Source of the DNA: Curtobacterium sp. MCBA15_012
Lineage (GTDB): Bacteria; Actinomycetota; Actinomycetes; Actinomycetales; Microbacteriaceae
Direction of reading: 5' to 3'
Assembly: GCF_001864935.2 (NCBI RefSeq)
Contig: NZ_CP126267.1
Span: 496,001-560,000, forward strand
Length of the DNA: 64,000 nucleotides
Positions within the stretch are counted from its first letter, which is position 1; the number at the start of each line of letters is the position of its first letter. The notes below the pieces were generated by a model. That model did not search any database and was not told the origin of the DNA. It saw only the letters and a program-made list of their open reading frames with translations. Made by a program: the position numbers and the translations under genes. Below are positions 24,598 through 32,999 of the stretch, one piece after another.

Positions 24598-25481
24598 CCA
24601 CCGTCCAGGCTCCCTCGCGGACCGCTGCGGCCGACGGCCGCGGCGGTCCCGCCGTGCTCGCGCTCCGCGACGCCGCGCTGTCGTACGGATCGCGCGCGCT
24701 CTGGTCGCACCTCGACCTCGACGTCGCGCCGGGGGAGTTCGTCGCCGTGCTCGGGCCGAACGGCGCCGGCAAGACCTCGCTCCTGCGCACCGTGCTCGGC
24801 CAGCAGCGGCTGACCAGCGGCACGATGTCGTTCCTCGGCCAGCCCGTCCGTCGCGGGCACCGGCGCATCGGCTACATCCCGCAGCAGCGGCTGATGGAGT
24901 CCGGCACGCCGCTCCGGGCGCGGGACATGATCGCGCAGGGCGTCACCGGTTCACGGTGGGGCGTGCTCCCCGCCTCCCGGGCGGAGCGCGCCCGGATCGA
25001 CCGGATCCTCGACGAGGTCGGCGCGACGGCGTTCGCGGACGCCCCCGTCGCCGAGCTGTCCGGCGGCGAGCAGCAGCGCACCCGCGTGGGACAGGCCATC
25101 GCCGCCGACCCCGCACTGCTCCTGTGCGACGAGCCCCTCATCTCGCTCGACCTGCGGCACCAGCGCGGCGTCACCGAGCTCATCGACCGGCAGCGGCGGC
25201 AGCAGGGCGCCTCGGTGCTCTTCGTCACGCACGACGTGAACCCGATCCTCGACGTCGTCGACCGGGTGCTCTACATCGCGGGCGGCCGGTTCCGCATCGG
25301 CACCCCCGACGAGGTCCTGCGCGCCGAGGTCCTCAGCGACCTCTACGGCACCCCCGTCGACGTCGTCCGCACGATGGGCCGCATCGTCATCGTCGGCGGC
25401 AACGAGGCCCACGACCAGGTCGGCGGCCACCACTGCGACCCCGACCCGCACGCACCGACACCGGACGAAGGGCGGATCTGA
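24594..25481 (+). CDS. znuC: Zinc ABC transporter ATPase
   Basis: Protein of 295 residues. Walker A GPNGAGKT at residues 54-61, Q-loop in YIPQQR, signature LSGGEQQRTRVGQAI, Walker B LLLCDEPLISLD and the H-loop FVTHD are intact. The C-terminus carries a short extension rich in His and Asp (GGHHCDPDPHAP), perhaps metal-sensing. The GTG start overlaps the preceding stop (GTGA) and the gene overlaps the permease by one base (TGATG), so all components are coupled. Confidence 0.93.
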   Translation: MTTVQAPSRTAAADGRGGPAVLALRDAALSYGSRALWSHLDLDVAPGEFVAVLGPNGAGKTSLLRTVLGQQRLTSGTMSFLGQPVRRGHRRIGYIPQQRLMESGTPLRARDMIAQGVTGSRWGVLPASRAERARIDRILDEVGATAFADAPVAELSGGEQQRTRVGQAIAADPALLLCDEPLISLDLRHQRGVTELIDRQRRQQGASVLFVTHDVNPILDVVDRVLYIAGGRFRIGTPDEVLRAEVLSDLYGTPVDVVRTMGRIVIVGGNEAHDQVGGHHCDPDPHAPTPDEGRI

Positions 25482-26401
25482 TGGACGTGCTTTCGACCGT
25501 CTTCTCGTTCCAGGACTACGGCGAGCTCCTCGTGCTCGTGCAGAACTCGATCTGGGCCGGCGCCGTGCTCGGCATCGTCGGCGGGCTCATCGGGCCGTTC
25601 GTCGTCGCGCGGAACATGCCGTTCGCGGTGCACGGCATCTCCGAGCTGTCGTTCGCCGGGGCCAGCGCCGCGCTGCTGTTCGGCGCGAACGTCGTCACCG
25701 GCTCGCTGGTCGGCTCGGTCGTGGCGGCGCTGCTCATCGGACTGCTCGGTTCCCGCGCCCGCGACCGGAACTCGATCATCGCCGTGCTCATGCCGTTCGG
25801 CCTGGGCCTCGGGATCCTGTGCCTCGCGCTCTACCGGGGACGCGCGGCGAACAAGTTCGGGCTGCTCACCGGGCAGATCGTCTCGGTGGACAACCCGCAG
25901 CTGACCTCGCTCGTCGTGGTCTCGGCGATCGTCGTGGTGACGCTGCTGGTGATCTGGCGCCCGCTCATGTTCTCGTCGGTGGACCCGGACGTCGCCGCGG
26001 CGGCCGGGGTGCCGGTGCGCACGCTCGCGCTCGTGTTCATGCTCGTCCTCGGGCTCGCGACCGCGGTGTCGGTGCAGATCGTCGGCGCGCTCCTCGTGCT
26101 CTCGCTGCTCGTGACGCCGGCCGCCGCCGCACTCCGGCTGACGTCACACCCGGTCGTCGTGCCGGTGCTGTCGACGGTCTTCGCCGTGGTGTCGGTCGTC
26201 GGTGGCATCCTGCTCGCGATCGGCGGCGGGCTGCCGATCAGCCCGTACGTGACGACGATCTCGTTCCTCATCTGGGTGGTCTGCCGGATCGTCGGGACGC
26301 GACGGGACCGGCGTGGACGCGACCGCGTGGCGGGCCGCGAGCAGGACGGCGGGGGCGAGCCGCGCCTCCAGGCCGACGACAGGGAAGGGGTGGCAGCGTG
26401 A
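25481..26401 (+). CDS. znuB: Zinc ABC transporter permease
   Basis: Protein of 306 residues with about eight hydrophobic helices, ABC-3 family. Conserved pieces include GGLIGPFVVARNMPFAVHGISELSFAGA near residues 25-55 and the cytoplasmic coupling loop; the last 35 residues are hydrophilic and charged. It forms the membrane channel for the ATPase and lipoprotein encoded just upstream and overlaps the zur gene (GTGA), giving a single four-gene unit znuA-znuC-znuB-zur. Confidence 0.93.
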   Translation: MDVLSTVFSFQDYGELLVLVQNSIWAGAVLGIVGGLIGPFVVARNMPFAVHGISELSFAGASAALLFGANVVTGSLVGSVVAALLIGLLGSRARDRNSIIAVLMPFGLGLGILCLALYRGRAANKFGLLTGQIVSVDNPQLTSLVVVSAIVVVTLLVIWRPLMFSSVDPDVAAAAGVPVRTLALVFMLVLGLATAVSVQIVGALLVLSLLVTPAAAALRLTSHPVVVPVLSTVFAVVSVVGGILLAIGGGLPISPYVTTISFLIWVVCRIVGTRRDRRGRDRVAGREQDGGGEPRLQADDREGVAA

Positions 26402-26811
26402 ACGCCGTGCAGAAGCCGAAGCGGAACACCTGGCAGCGTGAGGCGGTGCGCACCGCGCTCTCGAGCACCGAGGGGTTCGTCAGCGCGCAGGCGCTCCACC
26501 AGCACCTGCGGGACGACGGGTCGACGATCGGACTGGCGACCGTGTACCGGGCGCTGTCGGACCTGGCGACCGAGGGCGACGCCGACTCCCTGCAGCAGGA
26601 CGGCGAGTCGCTGTACCGCGCGTGCACGACCGACGCGCACCACCACCACCTGATCTGCCGGAACTGCGGCCGGACGGTCGAGATCGAGGCCGACCCCGTC
26701 GAGCGGTGGGCGCAGGACGTCGCCGCGGCGAACGGGTTCACGAACGCCAGCCACGTCGTCGACATCTTCGGCGAGTGCGCGGTGTGCACGGCGGCACGGA
26801 CCGCCGAGTAA
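26398..26811 (+). CDS. zur: Fur-family regulator, Zur
   Basis: Protein of 137 residues. The winged helix (about 10-70, with STIGLATVYRALSDL as the DNA-reading part) is followed by a dimerisation domain containing the HHHH run at 81-84 and two CxxC pairs, C87/C90 and C127/C130, that bind structural zinc. Fur family members with this motif set and zinc-transport neighbours are Zur. As the last gene of the importer operon it should repress its own transcription through the palindrome at 23656-23670 when zinc is plentiful. Confidence 0.9.
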   Translation: MNAVQKPKRNTWQREAVRTALSSTEGFVSAQALHQHLRDDGSTIGLATVYRALSDLATEGDADSLQQDGESLYRACTTDAHHHHLICRNCGRTVEIEADPVERWAQDVAAANGFTNASHVVDIFGECAVCTAARTAE

Positions 26812-26821
26812 CCTCCCCGCC

Positions 26822-27517
26822 ATGCACGTCATCCTGGTGCCCGGGTTCTGGCTCGACGCGAGCGCGTGGGACGAGGTGGTCCCGGTGCTCCGTGCGGCCG
26901 GGCACTCCGTCCAGGCGGTCACCCGCGTCGGGGACACGCTCGACGAGCAGGTCGCCGGGATCGTCGCGGTGCTCGACGACGTCGCCACGCCGGACGAGCC
27001 GGTCGTGCTCGCCGGGCACTCCGGCGCCGGCCCGATGGTGCTCATGGCCGCCGACCAGCGGCCCGCGCTCGTGGCGCGCCTGCTGTACGTCGACACCTTC
27101 CCGGGACCGGACGGGGCGAGCATCAACGACGAACTGCCCGCGGTGGACGGGGTCGTCCCGCTGCCGTCCTGGGACGTGTGGGAGCCGGCGACCGTGCGCG
27201 GGATGACGCCGGAGCTCCGGCAGGCGTTCGAACGTCGGGCGGTCCCGGAGCCGCCCGCGGTCACGACCGACCCGTTCCACTACGCCGACCCCGCCCGGCA
27301 CCGGATCCCCGCGACCGTGGTGTCGTGCGAGGTGCCGGCCGCCGACCTCGCCGCGATGGTGGCTGAGCACCACGCCTGGACGACCGAGCTCGTCGCGGTG
27401 GAGGACCTGACGATCCTCGGGCTCGAGACCGGGCACTGGCCGATGTTCACCGCGCCGGAGCAGCTCGGTGCGCTCGTGGTGCAGGCGTTGGCGCCGGAGC
27501 CGACCGCGGCGCCGTAG
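26822..27517 (+). CDS. Alpha/beta-hydrolase
   Basis: Protein of 231 residues. It starts directly with the first strand ([17 protein letters not shown], an oxyanion-hole GFW), has the nucleophile S67 in GHSGAG and a late histidine in ETGHWPMF, so the triad looks complete. The family includes esterases, hydroxynitrile lyases and proline-iminopeptidase-like enzymes; the substrate cannot be told. A -10-like TAACCT at 26809-26814, overlapping the zur stop codon, lies seven bases before the ATG, suggesting a leaderless transcript of its own. Confidence 0.85.
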   Translation: MHVILVPGFWLDASAWDEVVPVLRAAGHSVQAVTRVGDTLDEQVAGIVAVLDDVATPDEPVVLAGHSGAGPMVLMAADQRPALVARLLYVDTFPGPDGASINDELPAVDGVVPLPSWDVWEPATVRGMTPELRQAFERRAVPEPPAVTTDPFHYADPARHRIPATVVSCEVPAADLAAMVAEHHAWTTELVAVEDLTILGLETGHWPMFTAPEQLGALVVQALAPEPTAAP

Positions 27518-28109
27518 GGCCCGGCGCAGCGGCGCGGGCCGCGGCGCGGGCCGCGTCCGCCGCGAGCGAGCGAGCGGGCGGGTGGCGCGGCGCGGGCGCT
27601 CGGCGGTGCTGGCCGCGTCCGCGCGAGCGGGCAGGACATGCCGCGGCCGTTCGCCGTGCGGGCGGAAGCCGTCGTCGCGAGCCGTCGAGCGGGCCGGAAC
27701 CGGCGCACTCGGCGAGCCGTCGAGCGGGCCGGAACCGGCCCACTCGGCGGGCCGTCGAGCGGGCCGGAACCGGCGCACTCGGCGAGCCGGCGCCTGCGTG
27801 GCGGACGCGCACCGCGCCTCCAGGCCGGACCGACGCACGGCCCGGGCTTGCGACACGCGCGGCCGTCCCGTAACGTTGTCCCCTGGTCCGCCGCGTCCGC
27901 GTGGCAGACCCAGTTGTTCCAAGCCCTCCGACCGTCGCGTACGCCGCGGTCGCGCGGCGCTCTCGGCCCTTCGACAGGGTCCGCGGGCCTGGGCGGTGCG
28001 CACAACCCCCTCGCTGGCAGCCCGGTCACGGACCGGTCGACAGCGCGTGCGTACCAGGCAAGTGACCTTGGGAGCGGCCGTCCGGTCGCTCGGTACTCAG
28101 GAGGAAACC
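27518..28109. other. Gene-poor intergenic stretch with tandem repeats
   Basis: 592 bases without a convincing gene. The first half is extremely G+C-rich and holds the 3 x 35-base array described separately. The second half runs to the rpmB ribosome-binding site (AGGAGG at 28099-28104) and includes GTAACGTTGTC at about 27871-27881, which resembles half of the Zur-like site before znuA with one base missing. No tRNA fold was recognised. Open frames here are shadows of the high-G+C composition. Confidence 0.6.
27681..27785. repeat. Tandem repeat, three 35-base units
   Basis: Units at 27681-27715, 27716-27750 and 27751-27785 begin GCCGTCGAGCGGGCCGGAAC and differ at two or three positions. Each unit contains the short palindrome CCGG...CCGG. 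No spacers of variable sequence, so this is not a CRISPR. Confidence 0.9.
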
Positions 28110-28346
28110 ATGGCAGCAGTGTGCCAGGTGACCGGAGCCACCCCCGGCTTCGGACACAACATCTCGCACTCGCACCGCCGGACGAAGCGCCGCTTCGACC
28201 CGAACGTGCAGAAGAAGACGTACTACGTGCCCTCGCTTCGTCGTAACGTCACGCTCACGCTCAGCGCAAAGGGCATCAAGGTCATCGACGCACGCGGCAT
28301 CGAGTCCGTCGTCAAGGACCTCCTCGCCCGTGGGGAGAAGATCTGA
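28110..28346 (+). CDS. rpmB: 50S ribosomal protein L28
   Basis: Protein of 78 residues, full length for the family, opening [20 protein letters not shown]. Only one cysteine (C5) is present, so it lacks the four-cysteine zinc site of C-plus L28 forms. AGGAGG lies five bases before the ATG. Its TGA overlaps the ATG of rpmG by one base. Confidence 0.97.
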   Translation: MAAVCQVTGATPGFGHNISHSHRRTKRRFDPNVQKKTYYVPSLRRNVTLTLSAKGIKVIDARGIESVVKDLLARGEKI

Positions 28347-28516
28347 TGGCCAAGAAGGGTCAGGACGTTCGTCCGATCATCAAGCTCCGCTCGACGGCGG
28401 GGACCGGGTTCACCTACGTGACCAAGAAGAACCGTCGCAACAACCCGGACCGTCTCGTGCTCAAGAAGTACGACCCGGTGATCCGCAAGCACGTCGACTT
28501 CCGTGAGGAGCGCTAA
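28346..28516 (+). CDS. rpmG: 50S ribosomal protein L33, zinc-ligand-free form
   Basis: Protein of 56 residues ([20 protein letters not shown] at the start, HVDFREER at the end). No cysteine is present, so this is the C-minus form of L33. It overlaps rpmB by one base and is followed by rpsN after two bases. In several actinobacteria C-minus L28/L33/S14 genes form a Zur-repressed operon used under zinc shortage; here the order is the same and the zinc importer lies about 1.3 kb upstream, but in this family it may also be the sole copy. Confidence 0.96.
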   Translation: MAKKGQDVRPIIKLRSTAGTGFTYVTKKNRRNNPDRLVLKKYDPVIRKHVDFREER

Positions 28517-28518
28517 GC

Positions 28519-28824
28519 ATGGCGAAGAAGAGCAAGATCGCGAAGAACAACCAGCGCGCCGAGGTCATCGCGCGCTACGCCGAGCGTCGTCTCGAGCTGA
28601 AGAAGGCCCTCGTGGACCCGAACGGCTCCGACGAGTCCCGTGAGGCAGCCCGCGTCGGCCTGCAGAAGCTGCCCCGCGACGCGTCGCCGGTCCGCTACCG
28701 CAACCGTGACGCCATCGACGGTCGCCCCCGTGGCCACCTCGGTGAGTACGGCATCAGCCGTGTCCGCTTCCGCGACATGGCCCACCGTGGCGAGCTCCCC
28801 GGCATCACGAAGAGCTCCTGGTAA
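28519..28824 (+). CDS. rpsN: 30S ribosomal protein S14, zinc-ligand-free long form
   Basis: Protein of 101 residues, the long S14 type without the CxxC...CxxC zinc ribbon of the 61-residue form. It ends [11 protein letters not shown], as expected. Third gene of the rpmB-rpmG-rpsN unit; a hairpin terminator follows 14 bases after the stop. Confidence 0.97.
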   Translation: MAKKSKIAKNNQRAEVIARYAERRLELKKALVDPNGSDESREAARVGLQKLPRDASPVRYRNRDAIDGRPRGHLGEYGISRVRFRDMAHRGELPGITKSSW

Positions 28825-28838
28825 GCAGCACTCCGCGC

Positions 28839-28873
28839 GACGCCCCGTCACCCCTCCCGGGTGGCGGGGCGTC
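28839..28873 (+). terminator. Rho-independent-like hairpin after rpsN
   Basis: Stem of 15 base pairs (GACGCCCCGTCACCC with one G-U pair) and a five-base loop, without a long U-tract. Confidence 0.8.
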
Positions 28874-29148
28874 CGTCGTTCCCGGGCCCGGACGGTCCCG
28901 TCGTGGTCGCTGAGGGCGCCGGAGGGCCGTCACGGCCGTCACATCGGTCACTCAGGCCCCTCCAGACCCGCGACAACCCCGGAAATCCGGGCGAGTCGGT
29001 CCTCCACGGGCAGTCCGGCTGGTAGGTTCACTGACGGTTCCGCCGGACGTCCGCGCCCGCCGGAGCCCCACGTCCAGGGCACCCGCCCGGGACGGGCGGG
29101 CGTCCCGGACGTCCCACCGACACTGCAAGAAGTCCGAGGAGGACACCC
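28874..29148. promoter_or_regulatory. Upstream region of the HU gene
   Basis: 275 bases (324 with the preceding terminator) without a gene. A -10-like TAGGTT is at 29023-29028, about 120 bases before the HU start, leaving a long 5' leader. Within the leader a G+C-rich inverted repeat (GCCCGGGACGGGC region, about 29080-29102) precedes the ribosome-binding site GAGGAGG (29138-29144). Confidence 0.4.
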
Positions 29149-29436
29149 ATGGCTGACAAGTCACTGAACCGCACCGAGCTCGTCGCTGCCGTCGCGCAGG
29201 AGTCCGGCCAGAGCCAGGCCACCGTCAACGGCGTCGTCGACGCGCTGTTCAGCGTCGTCTCGTCGTCGGTCGCCGACGGCACCAAGGTGACGATCCCGGG
29301 CTGGATCGCCTTCGAGAAGACCCACCGCGCCGCGCGCACCGGCCGCAACCCGCAGACGGGTGACGCCATCGAGATCGCCGCGAGCGACTCGGTCAAGGTC
29401 AGCGCCGGCTCGAAGCTCAAGGCCGCCGTCAAGTAA
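29149..29436 (+). CDS. hup: HU-family DNA-binding protein
   Basis: Protein of 95 residues. It has the HU fold elements: N-terminal helices (LNRTELVAAVAQESG), the flexible DNA-embracing arm (FEKTHRAARTGRNPQTGDAI with the conserved RxxRNPxTG) and the final lysine-rich strand. It lacks the long lysine/alanine-rich tail of mycobacterial HupB. As a histone-like protein it bends DNA and compacts the nucleoid. A strong hairpin terminator follows 16 bases after the stop. Confidence 0.97.
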   Translation: MADKSLNRTELVAAVAQESGQSQATVNGVVDALFSVVSSSVADGTKVTIPGWIAFEKTHRAARTGRNPQTGDAIEIAASDSVKVSAGSKLKAAVK

Positions 29437-29451
29437 GACCGCTGCACCACC

Positions 29452-29479
29452 GGAAGGGACGGCCTCGGCCGTCCCTTCC
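29452..29479 (+). terminator. Hairpin terminator after HU gene
   Basis: Perfect 12-base stem GGAAGGGACGGC with a CTCG loop, followed by a short CG-TC-rich tail. Confidence 0.88.
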
Positions 29480-29650
29480 GTCGTTCCCGGGTGCGGCCCA
29501 GCGGGTCCGTCGGCGCATCCTCGGGTCGCGCGCGCGTGCGCGGGCGTGCGCACCCGCGCCCGGCACGGGGTCGCCCCCGCACCGGACGGGAGGCGCGGGT
29601 CGCCGTCCACAGGTCCGGCCCGCGGTTGGGTGGTCGCTCCGGGCAGCGCC

Positions 29651-29662
29651 TAGGCTTGCCGG
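29651..29662 (+). promoter_or_regulatory. -10 box TAGGCT of a leaderless promoter
   Basis: TAGGCT at 29651-29656 ends six bases before the GTG start at 29663; no ribosome-binding site is visible. Confidence 0.45.
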
Positions 29663-31612
29663 GTGGATCGGATCGCACGCATCGCCGGCCCCGCCGTGCT
29701 GTTGCTCGTCGGGTTCGTGTCGCTCCTCGTCGCCCTCGTGGCCGGCGGGGGAGCGGACCGCGCGCTGATCGCGGACCCCGGCGCCCTCGTACGCTTCGGA
29801 CTCCCCGTCGCGCGCCTCGTCGTGGACCTGTCCGCCGCCGCGACCATCGGGGGCCTGGCACTCACGACGGTCGGGCTCTCCCGCACGCATCCGGAGTGGG
29901 ACCGCGCCATCGACGTGACCGCCGGAGCGGCCGGCGTCTGGACGGTCGCCGCCGCGGTCACCACCTTCTTCACGTTCCTCAGCGTCGCCGGCTCCCGGGT
30001 GAGCCTCGACGACCAGTTCGGCCAGTCGATGGGGGTGTTCCTCACCGGGACCGACCTCGGGACCGCCTGGCTCGTGACGGTCCTCGTCGCCGCCGCGGTC
30101 ACCGTCCTGTGCTTCGCCGTGCGCGGCCGCGGCATGGTCGCGCTCACGGCGGGCGTGGCGCTGATCGGCCTCGTCCCGCTCGCACAGCAGGGGCACGCGG
30201 CGGGCACGGCGAGCCACGACGCCGCGGTCACCGCACTCGGGCTGCACCTCGTCGGGGCCGCGCTCTGGGTCGGCGGTCTCGTGCTGCTGGTGCTGCTGCG
30301 CGGCGTCCTGTCCGGTGACCGCCTGCCGCTGGTCGTGGCCCGGTACTCGAGCATCGCGCTCGGGTGCTTCGTCCTGGTCGCGGTCTCCGGCGTCGCCTCG
30401 GCGCAGATCCGCGTCGGGGCCTTCTCGAACCTCGCGACGCCCTACGGCGCGCTGGTGCTGGTGAAGACCGCTGCGCTCGTGGTGGTCGGCGTGCTCGGCG
30501 CGGTCCAGCGTCGACGCGCGATCAGGGCACTCGACCGCGCGCCCGGTCGTCGCGGTCCGTTCTGGACGCTCGTGCTCGTCGAGCTCGCGGTGATGGGCGT
30601 CGCGAGCGGCTTCGCGGTGGCGCTCGGACGGACGGCGACCCCGATCGACCAGGTCGCCCCGAGCAAGACCACGAACCCGGCGCCCGCCGAGCTCCTGACC
30701 GACGACCCGCTCCCCGCGGCACCCGGCGCGTGGGGCTGGCTGACCGCCTGGAACGTCGACCTGTTCTGGCTCATGGCGGCCCTGCTGATCGCAGCGGCGT
30801 ACACGGCCGGAGTCGTCCGGCTGCGTCGCCGCGGGGAGTCCTGGCCCGTCCGCCGCTCGGTGGCCGCCGGCATCGCCCTCGTCACCCTGGTCGTCGCGAC
30901 CTCGGGCCCCCTGCACACCTACGACCGCTTCCTGGTCTCGGCGAACGTCGGCGCGCACGTCCTGCTCGGCGTCGTCGTCCCGGCGCTGCTCTGGGCGGCT
31001 GCACCGGTCGTGCTGGTCCGGCGGGCGGTGCACCCCCGAACGGACGGCAGCACGGGCGTGCGGGAGTGGACGGGGATCCTCGTCGACAACGCGACCGTGC
31101 GCTACCTGGTGCAGCCCTTCCCGGCATTCGTCCTGCTCGCCGGGGTCTGGTGGGCCCTGTACGGCACGCAGGTGCTCCGCTGGTCGGTCAGCGACCCGTC
31201 CGGGCGCACCCTGGTGGACGTCGCGCTGCTGCTCGTCGGGCTGCTCGCGCTGCCGACCCTCCTGACGCCGGTCGCCGCGGGAGCGCGCACGGCATCGGTC
31301 CCCGCGGTCCTGGTCCGGGTGGTCGGCGCGGCGGTCGTCGCGGCGGGCACGGTGTCGCTCGGCATCGCGATGCAGGGCGCCCTCGGCCTGCTGCAGGCGT
31401 CGTGGTTCGGCGCGATGGGACGGACCTGGGGGCCGGAGCCGCTCGTCGACCAGGCGCGCGGCGGCGTCGTCCTCGTCGTGGCCGGGGTCCTGCTGCTCGT
31501 CGCGGTGGTCGTCGTCGACGTCCTCCGGCTGCGCCACGACCGGTCGGGCACGGTCGACGACGACGGCGCGCACCACCGCGCCGTCGTGCAGCACGAGGGA
31601 GACCCCCGGTGA
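29663..31612 (+). CDS. CopD/CtaG fusion: copper-resistance and cytochrome c oxidase assembly membrane protein
   Basis: Protein of 649 residues. The N-terminal half (to about residue 340) has eight or so helices of the CopD copper-uptake/resistance family, including LGLHLVGAALWVGGLVLLVLL; the C-terminal half is a CtaG/caa3 assembly domain (PF09678) starting WNVDLFWLMAALLIAAAYT, with the histidine-containing SGPLHTYDRF and ANVGAHVLLG. The fusion is common in actinobacteria and probably delivers copper to the terminal oxidase. It ends with a charged tail rich in His and Arg. The stop overlaps the following helicase start (GTGA), an unexpected functional pairing. Confidence 0.9.
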   Translation: MDRIARIAGPAVLLLVGFVSLLVALVAGGGADRALIADPGALVRFGLPVARLVVDLSAAATIGGLALTTVGLSRTHPEWDRAIDVTAGAAGVWTVAAAVTTFFTFLSVAGSRVSLDDQFGQSMGVFLTGTDLGTAWLVTVLVAAAVTVLCFAVRGRGMVALTAGVALIGLVPLAQQGHAAGTASHDAAVTALGLHLVGAALWVGGLVLLVLLRGVLSGDRLPLVVARYSSIALGCFVLVAVSGVASAQIRVGAFSNLATPYGALVLVKTAALVVVGVLGAVQRRRAIRALDRAPGRRGPFWTLVLVELAVMGVASGFAVALGRTATPIDQVAPSKTTNPAPAELLTDDPLPAAPGAWGWLTAWNVDLFWLMAALLIAAAYTAGVVRLRRRGESWPVRRSVAAGIALVTLVVATSGPLHTYDRFLVSANVGAHVLLGVVVPALLWAAAPVVLVRRAVHPRTDGSTGVREWTGILVDNATVRYLVQPFPAFVLLAGVWWALYGTQVLRWSVSDPSGRTLVDVALLLVGLLALPTLLTPVAAGARTASVPAVLVRVVGAAVVAAGTVSLGIAMQGALGLLQASWFGAMGRTWGPEPLVDQARGGVVLVVAGVLLLVAVVVVDVLRLRHDRSGTVDDDGAHHRAVVQHEGDPR

Positions 31613-32916
31613 GCGTCGAACTGAGCGACGAACAGCGCGCGGTCTTCGAGTACGTCGAGACCACCCGCGACCACGTGTTCATCACCGGCCGGGCGGGCAC
31701 CGGCAAGTCCACCCTGCTCAACCACCTGTCGTGGAACACCGAGAAGCAGGTCGTCATCTGCGCGCCGACGGGGGTCGCGGCCCTCAACGTCGGCGGACAG
31801 ACCATCCACTCGCTCTTCCGGCTGCCGATCGGCCTGATCGCCGACGCCGAGCTCCGCCAGGGGCCCGAGACGCGCAAGCTCCTCAACACCATCGACACGC
31901 TCGTCATCGACGAGGTCTCGATGGTGAACGCCGACCTGCTGGACGCGATGGACCGTTCGCTGCGCAAGGCCCGCGGTCGGCAGTTCGAGGCCTTCGGCGG
32001 CGTGCAGGTCGTGATGTTCGGCGACCCGTACCAGCTGCCGCCGGTGCCGGGGGACGGTGACGAGCGGGCCTACTTCACCGACCACTACCGGTCGATGTGG
32101 TTCTTCGACGCGAAGGTCTGGCTCGAGGCGGAGCTCAACATCATCGAGCTCGCGACCGTGCACCGCCAGCGCGACGACGCCTTCGCCGCCATGCTGACCG
32201 CCGTCCGGCACGGGCGGGTCACCGCGGAGATCGCCGGGCAGCTCAACACCGCCGGCGCCCGACCGGCACCCGACGACGCCATCACCCTCGCCACGCGCAA
32301 CGACACCGTCGCGCGGATCAACAAGGCCGCGCTCGACCGGCTCCCGGGCAAGCTCCGGACGGCGAAGGCCGACGTGAACGGTGACTTCGGCGGCCGGAAC
32401 TACCCCGCCGACGCCGCGCTCGAGCTCAAGCCCGGCGCGCACGTGATGTTCCTGCGCAACGACCCCGACCAGCGGTGGGTGAACGGCACCCTCGGCGTCG
32501 TCACGACCATCCGCGACACGGTCTGGGTCGACGTCGACGGGGAGTCCTTCGAGGTGCAGCCGTCGGTGTGGGAGAAGTTCAAGTACTCGTACGACCCCGA
32601 CAAGAAGGAACTCAAGAAGGACACCGTCGGGGAGTTCCAGCAGTTCCCGCTCCGCCTGGCCTGGGCGGTGACGATCCACAAGTCGCAGGGGTCGACGTAC
32701 GACCGTGCCGTGGTCGACCTGGGCAACCGGGTGTTCAGCGCGGGGCAGACCTACGTGGCGCTGTCCCGGTTGACGTCGCTCGAGGGGCTGTACCTCACGC
32801 GGCCGCTCCGCCCGCAGGACATCATCGTGGACCTCGACGTGCGGCGCTTCATGTCCGAGGCACCCCGGATCGTGGCCACGCAGCTCGAGGCCGCGAAGCC
32901 CGACACCGACGTCTGA
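31609..32916 (+). CDS. Pif1/RecD-like SF1 DNA helicase
   Basis: Protein of 435 residues. Walker A GRAGTGKST spans residues 27-35, motif Ia is CAPTGVAALNVGG, Walker B is VIDEVSM (about 99-105), motif III is FGDPYQLPPV, motif V/VI near the end are AVTIHKSQGSTYD and YVALSRLTSLEGLY. This is the complete motif set of Pif1-type 5'-3' helicases. Bacterial relatives act at G-quadruplexes and stalled forks, but a role here is not shown. GTG at 31609 overlaps the CopD/CtaG stop. A terminator follows. Confidence 0.93.
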   Translation: MSVELSDEQRAVFEYVETTRDHVFITGRAGTGKSTLLNHLSWNTEKQVVICAPTGVAALNVGGQTIHSLFRLPIGLIADAELRQGPETRKLLNTIDTLVIDEVSMVNADLLDAMDRSLRKARGRQFEAFGGVQVVMFGDPYQLPPVPGDGDERAYFTDHYRSMWFFDAKVWLEAELNIIELATVHRQRDDAFAAMLTAVRHGRVTAEIAGQLNTAGARPAPDDAITLATRNDTVARINKAALDRLPGKLRTAKADVNGDFGGRNYPADAALELKPGAHVMFLRNDPDQRWVNGTLGVVTTIRDTVWVDVDGESFEVQPSVWEKFKYSYDPDKKELKKDTVGEFQQFPLRLAWAVTIHKSQGSTYDRAVVDLGNRVFSAGQTYVALSRLTSLEGLYLTRPLRPQDIIVDLDVRRFMSEAPRIVATQLEAAKPDTDV

Positions 32917-32946
32917 CCGCCGAGCGGTCGCACCGGTCCCGACACG

Positions 32947-32982
32947 ACGACGCCCCGCCCACCGGAGTGGACGGGGCGTCGT
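32947..32982 (+). terminator. Hairpin terminator between convergent genes
   Basis: Stem ACGACGCCCCG-C-CCAC pairing with GTGG-A-CGGGGCGTCGT (one mismatch), four-base loop CGGA. It can serve both the helicase gene and the convergent DUF4383 gene. Confidence 0.82.
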
Positions 32983-32999
32983 GGCGTTCGGGCGGTGCG

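Noticed and set aside
27681..27785. CRISPR-like regular repeats
   Set aside because: Units are directly abutting without spacers and no cas genes are present. The same applies to the arrays at 34570, 41081 and 42192.
27518..28109. tRNA or riboswitch in the gap before rpmB
   Set aside because: No cloverleaf, T-loop GTTCRA-type sequence or known riboswitch core could be recognised.
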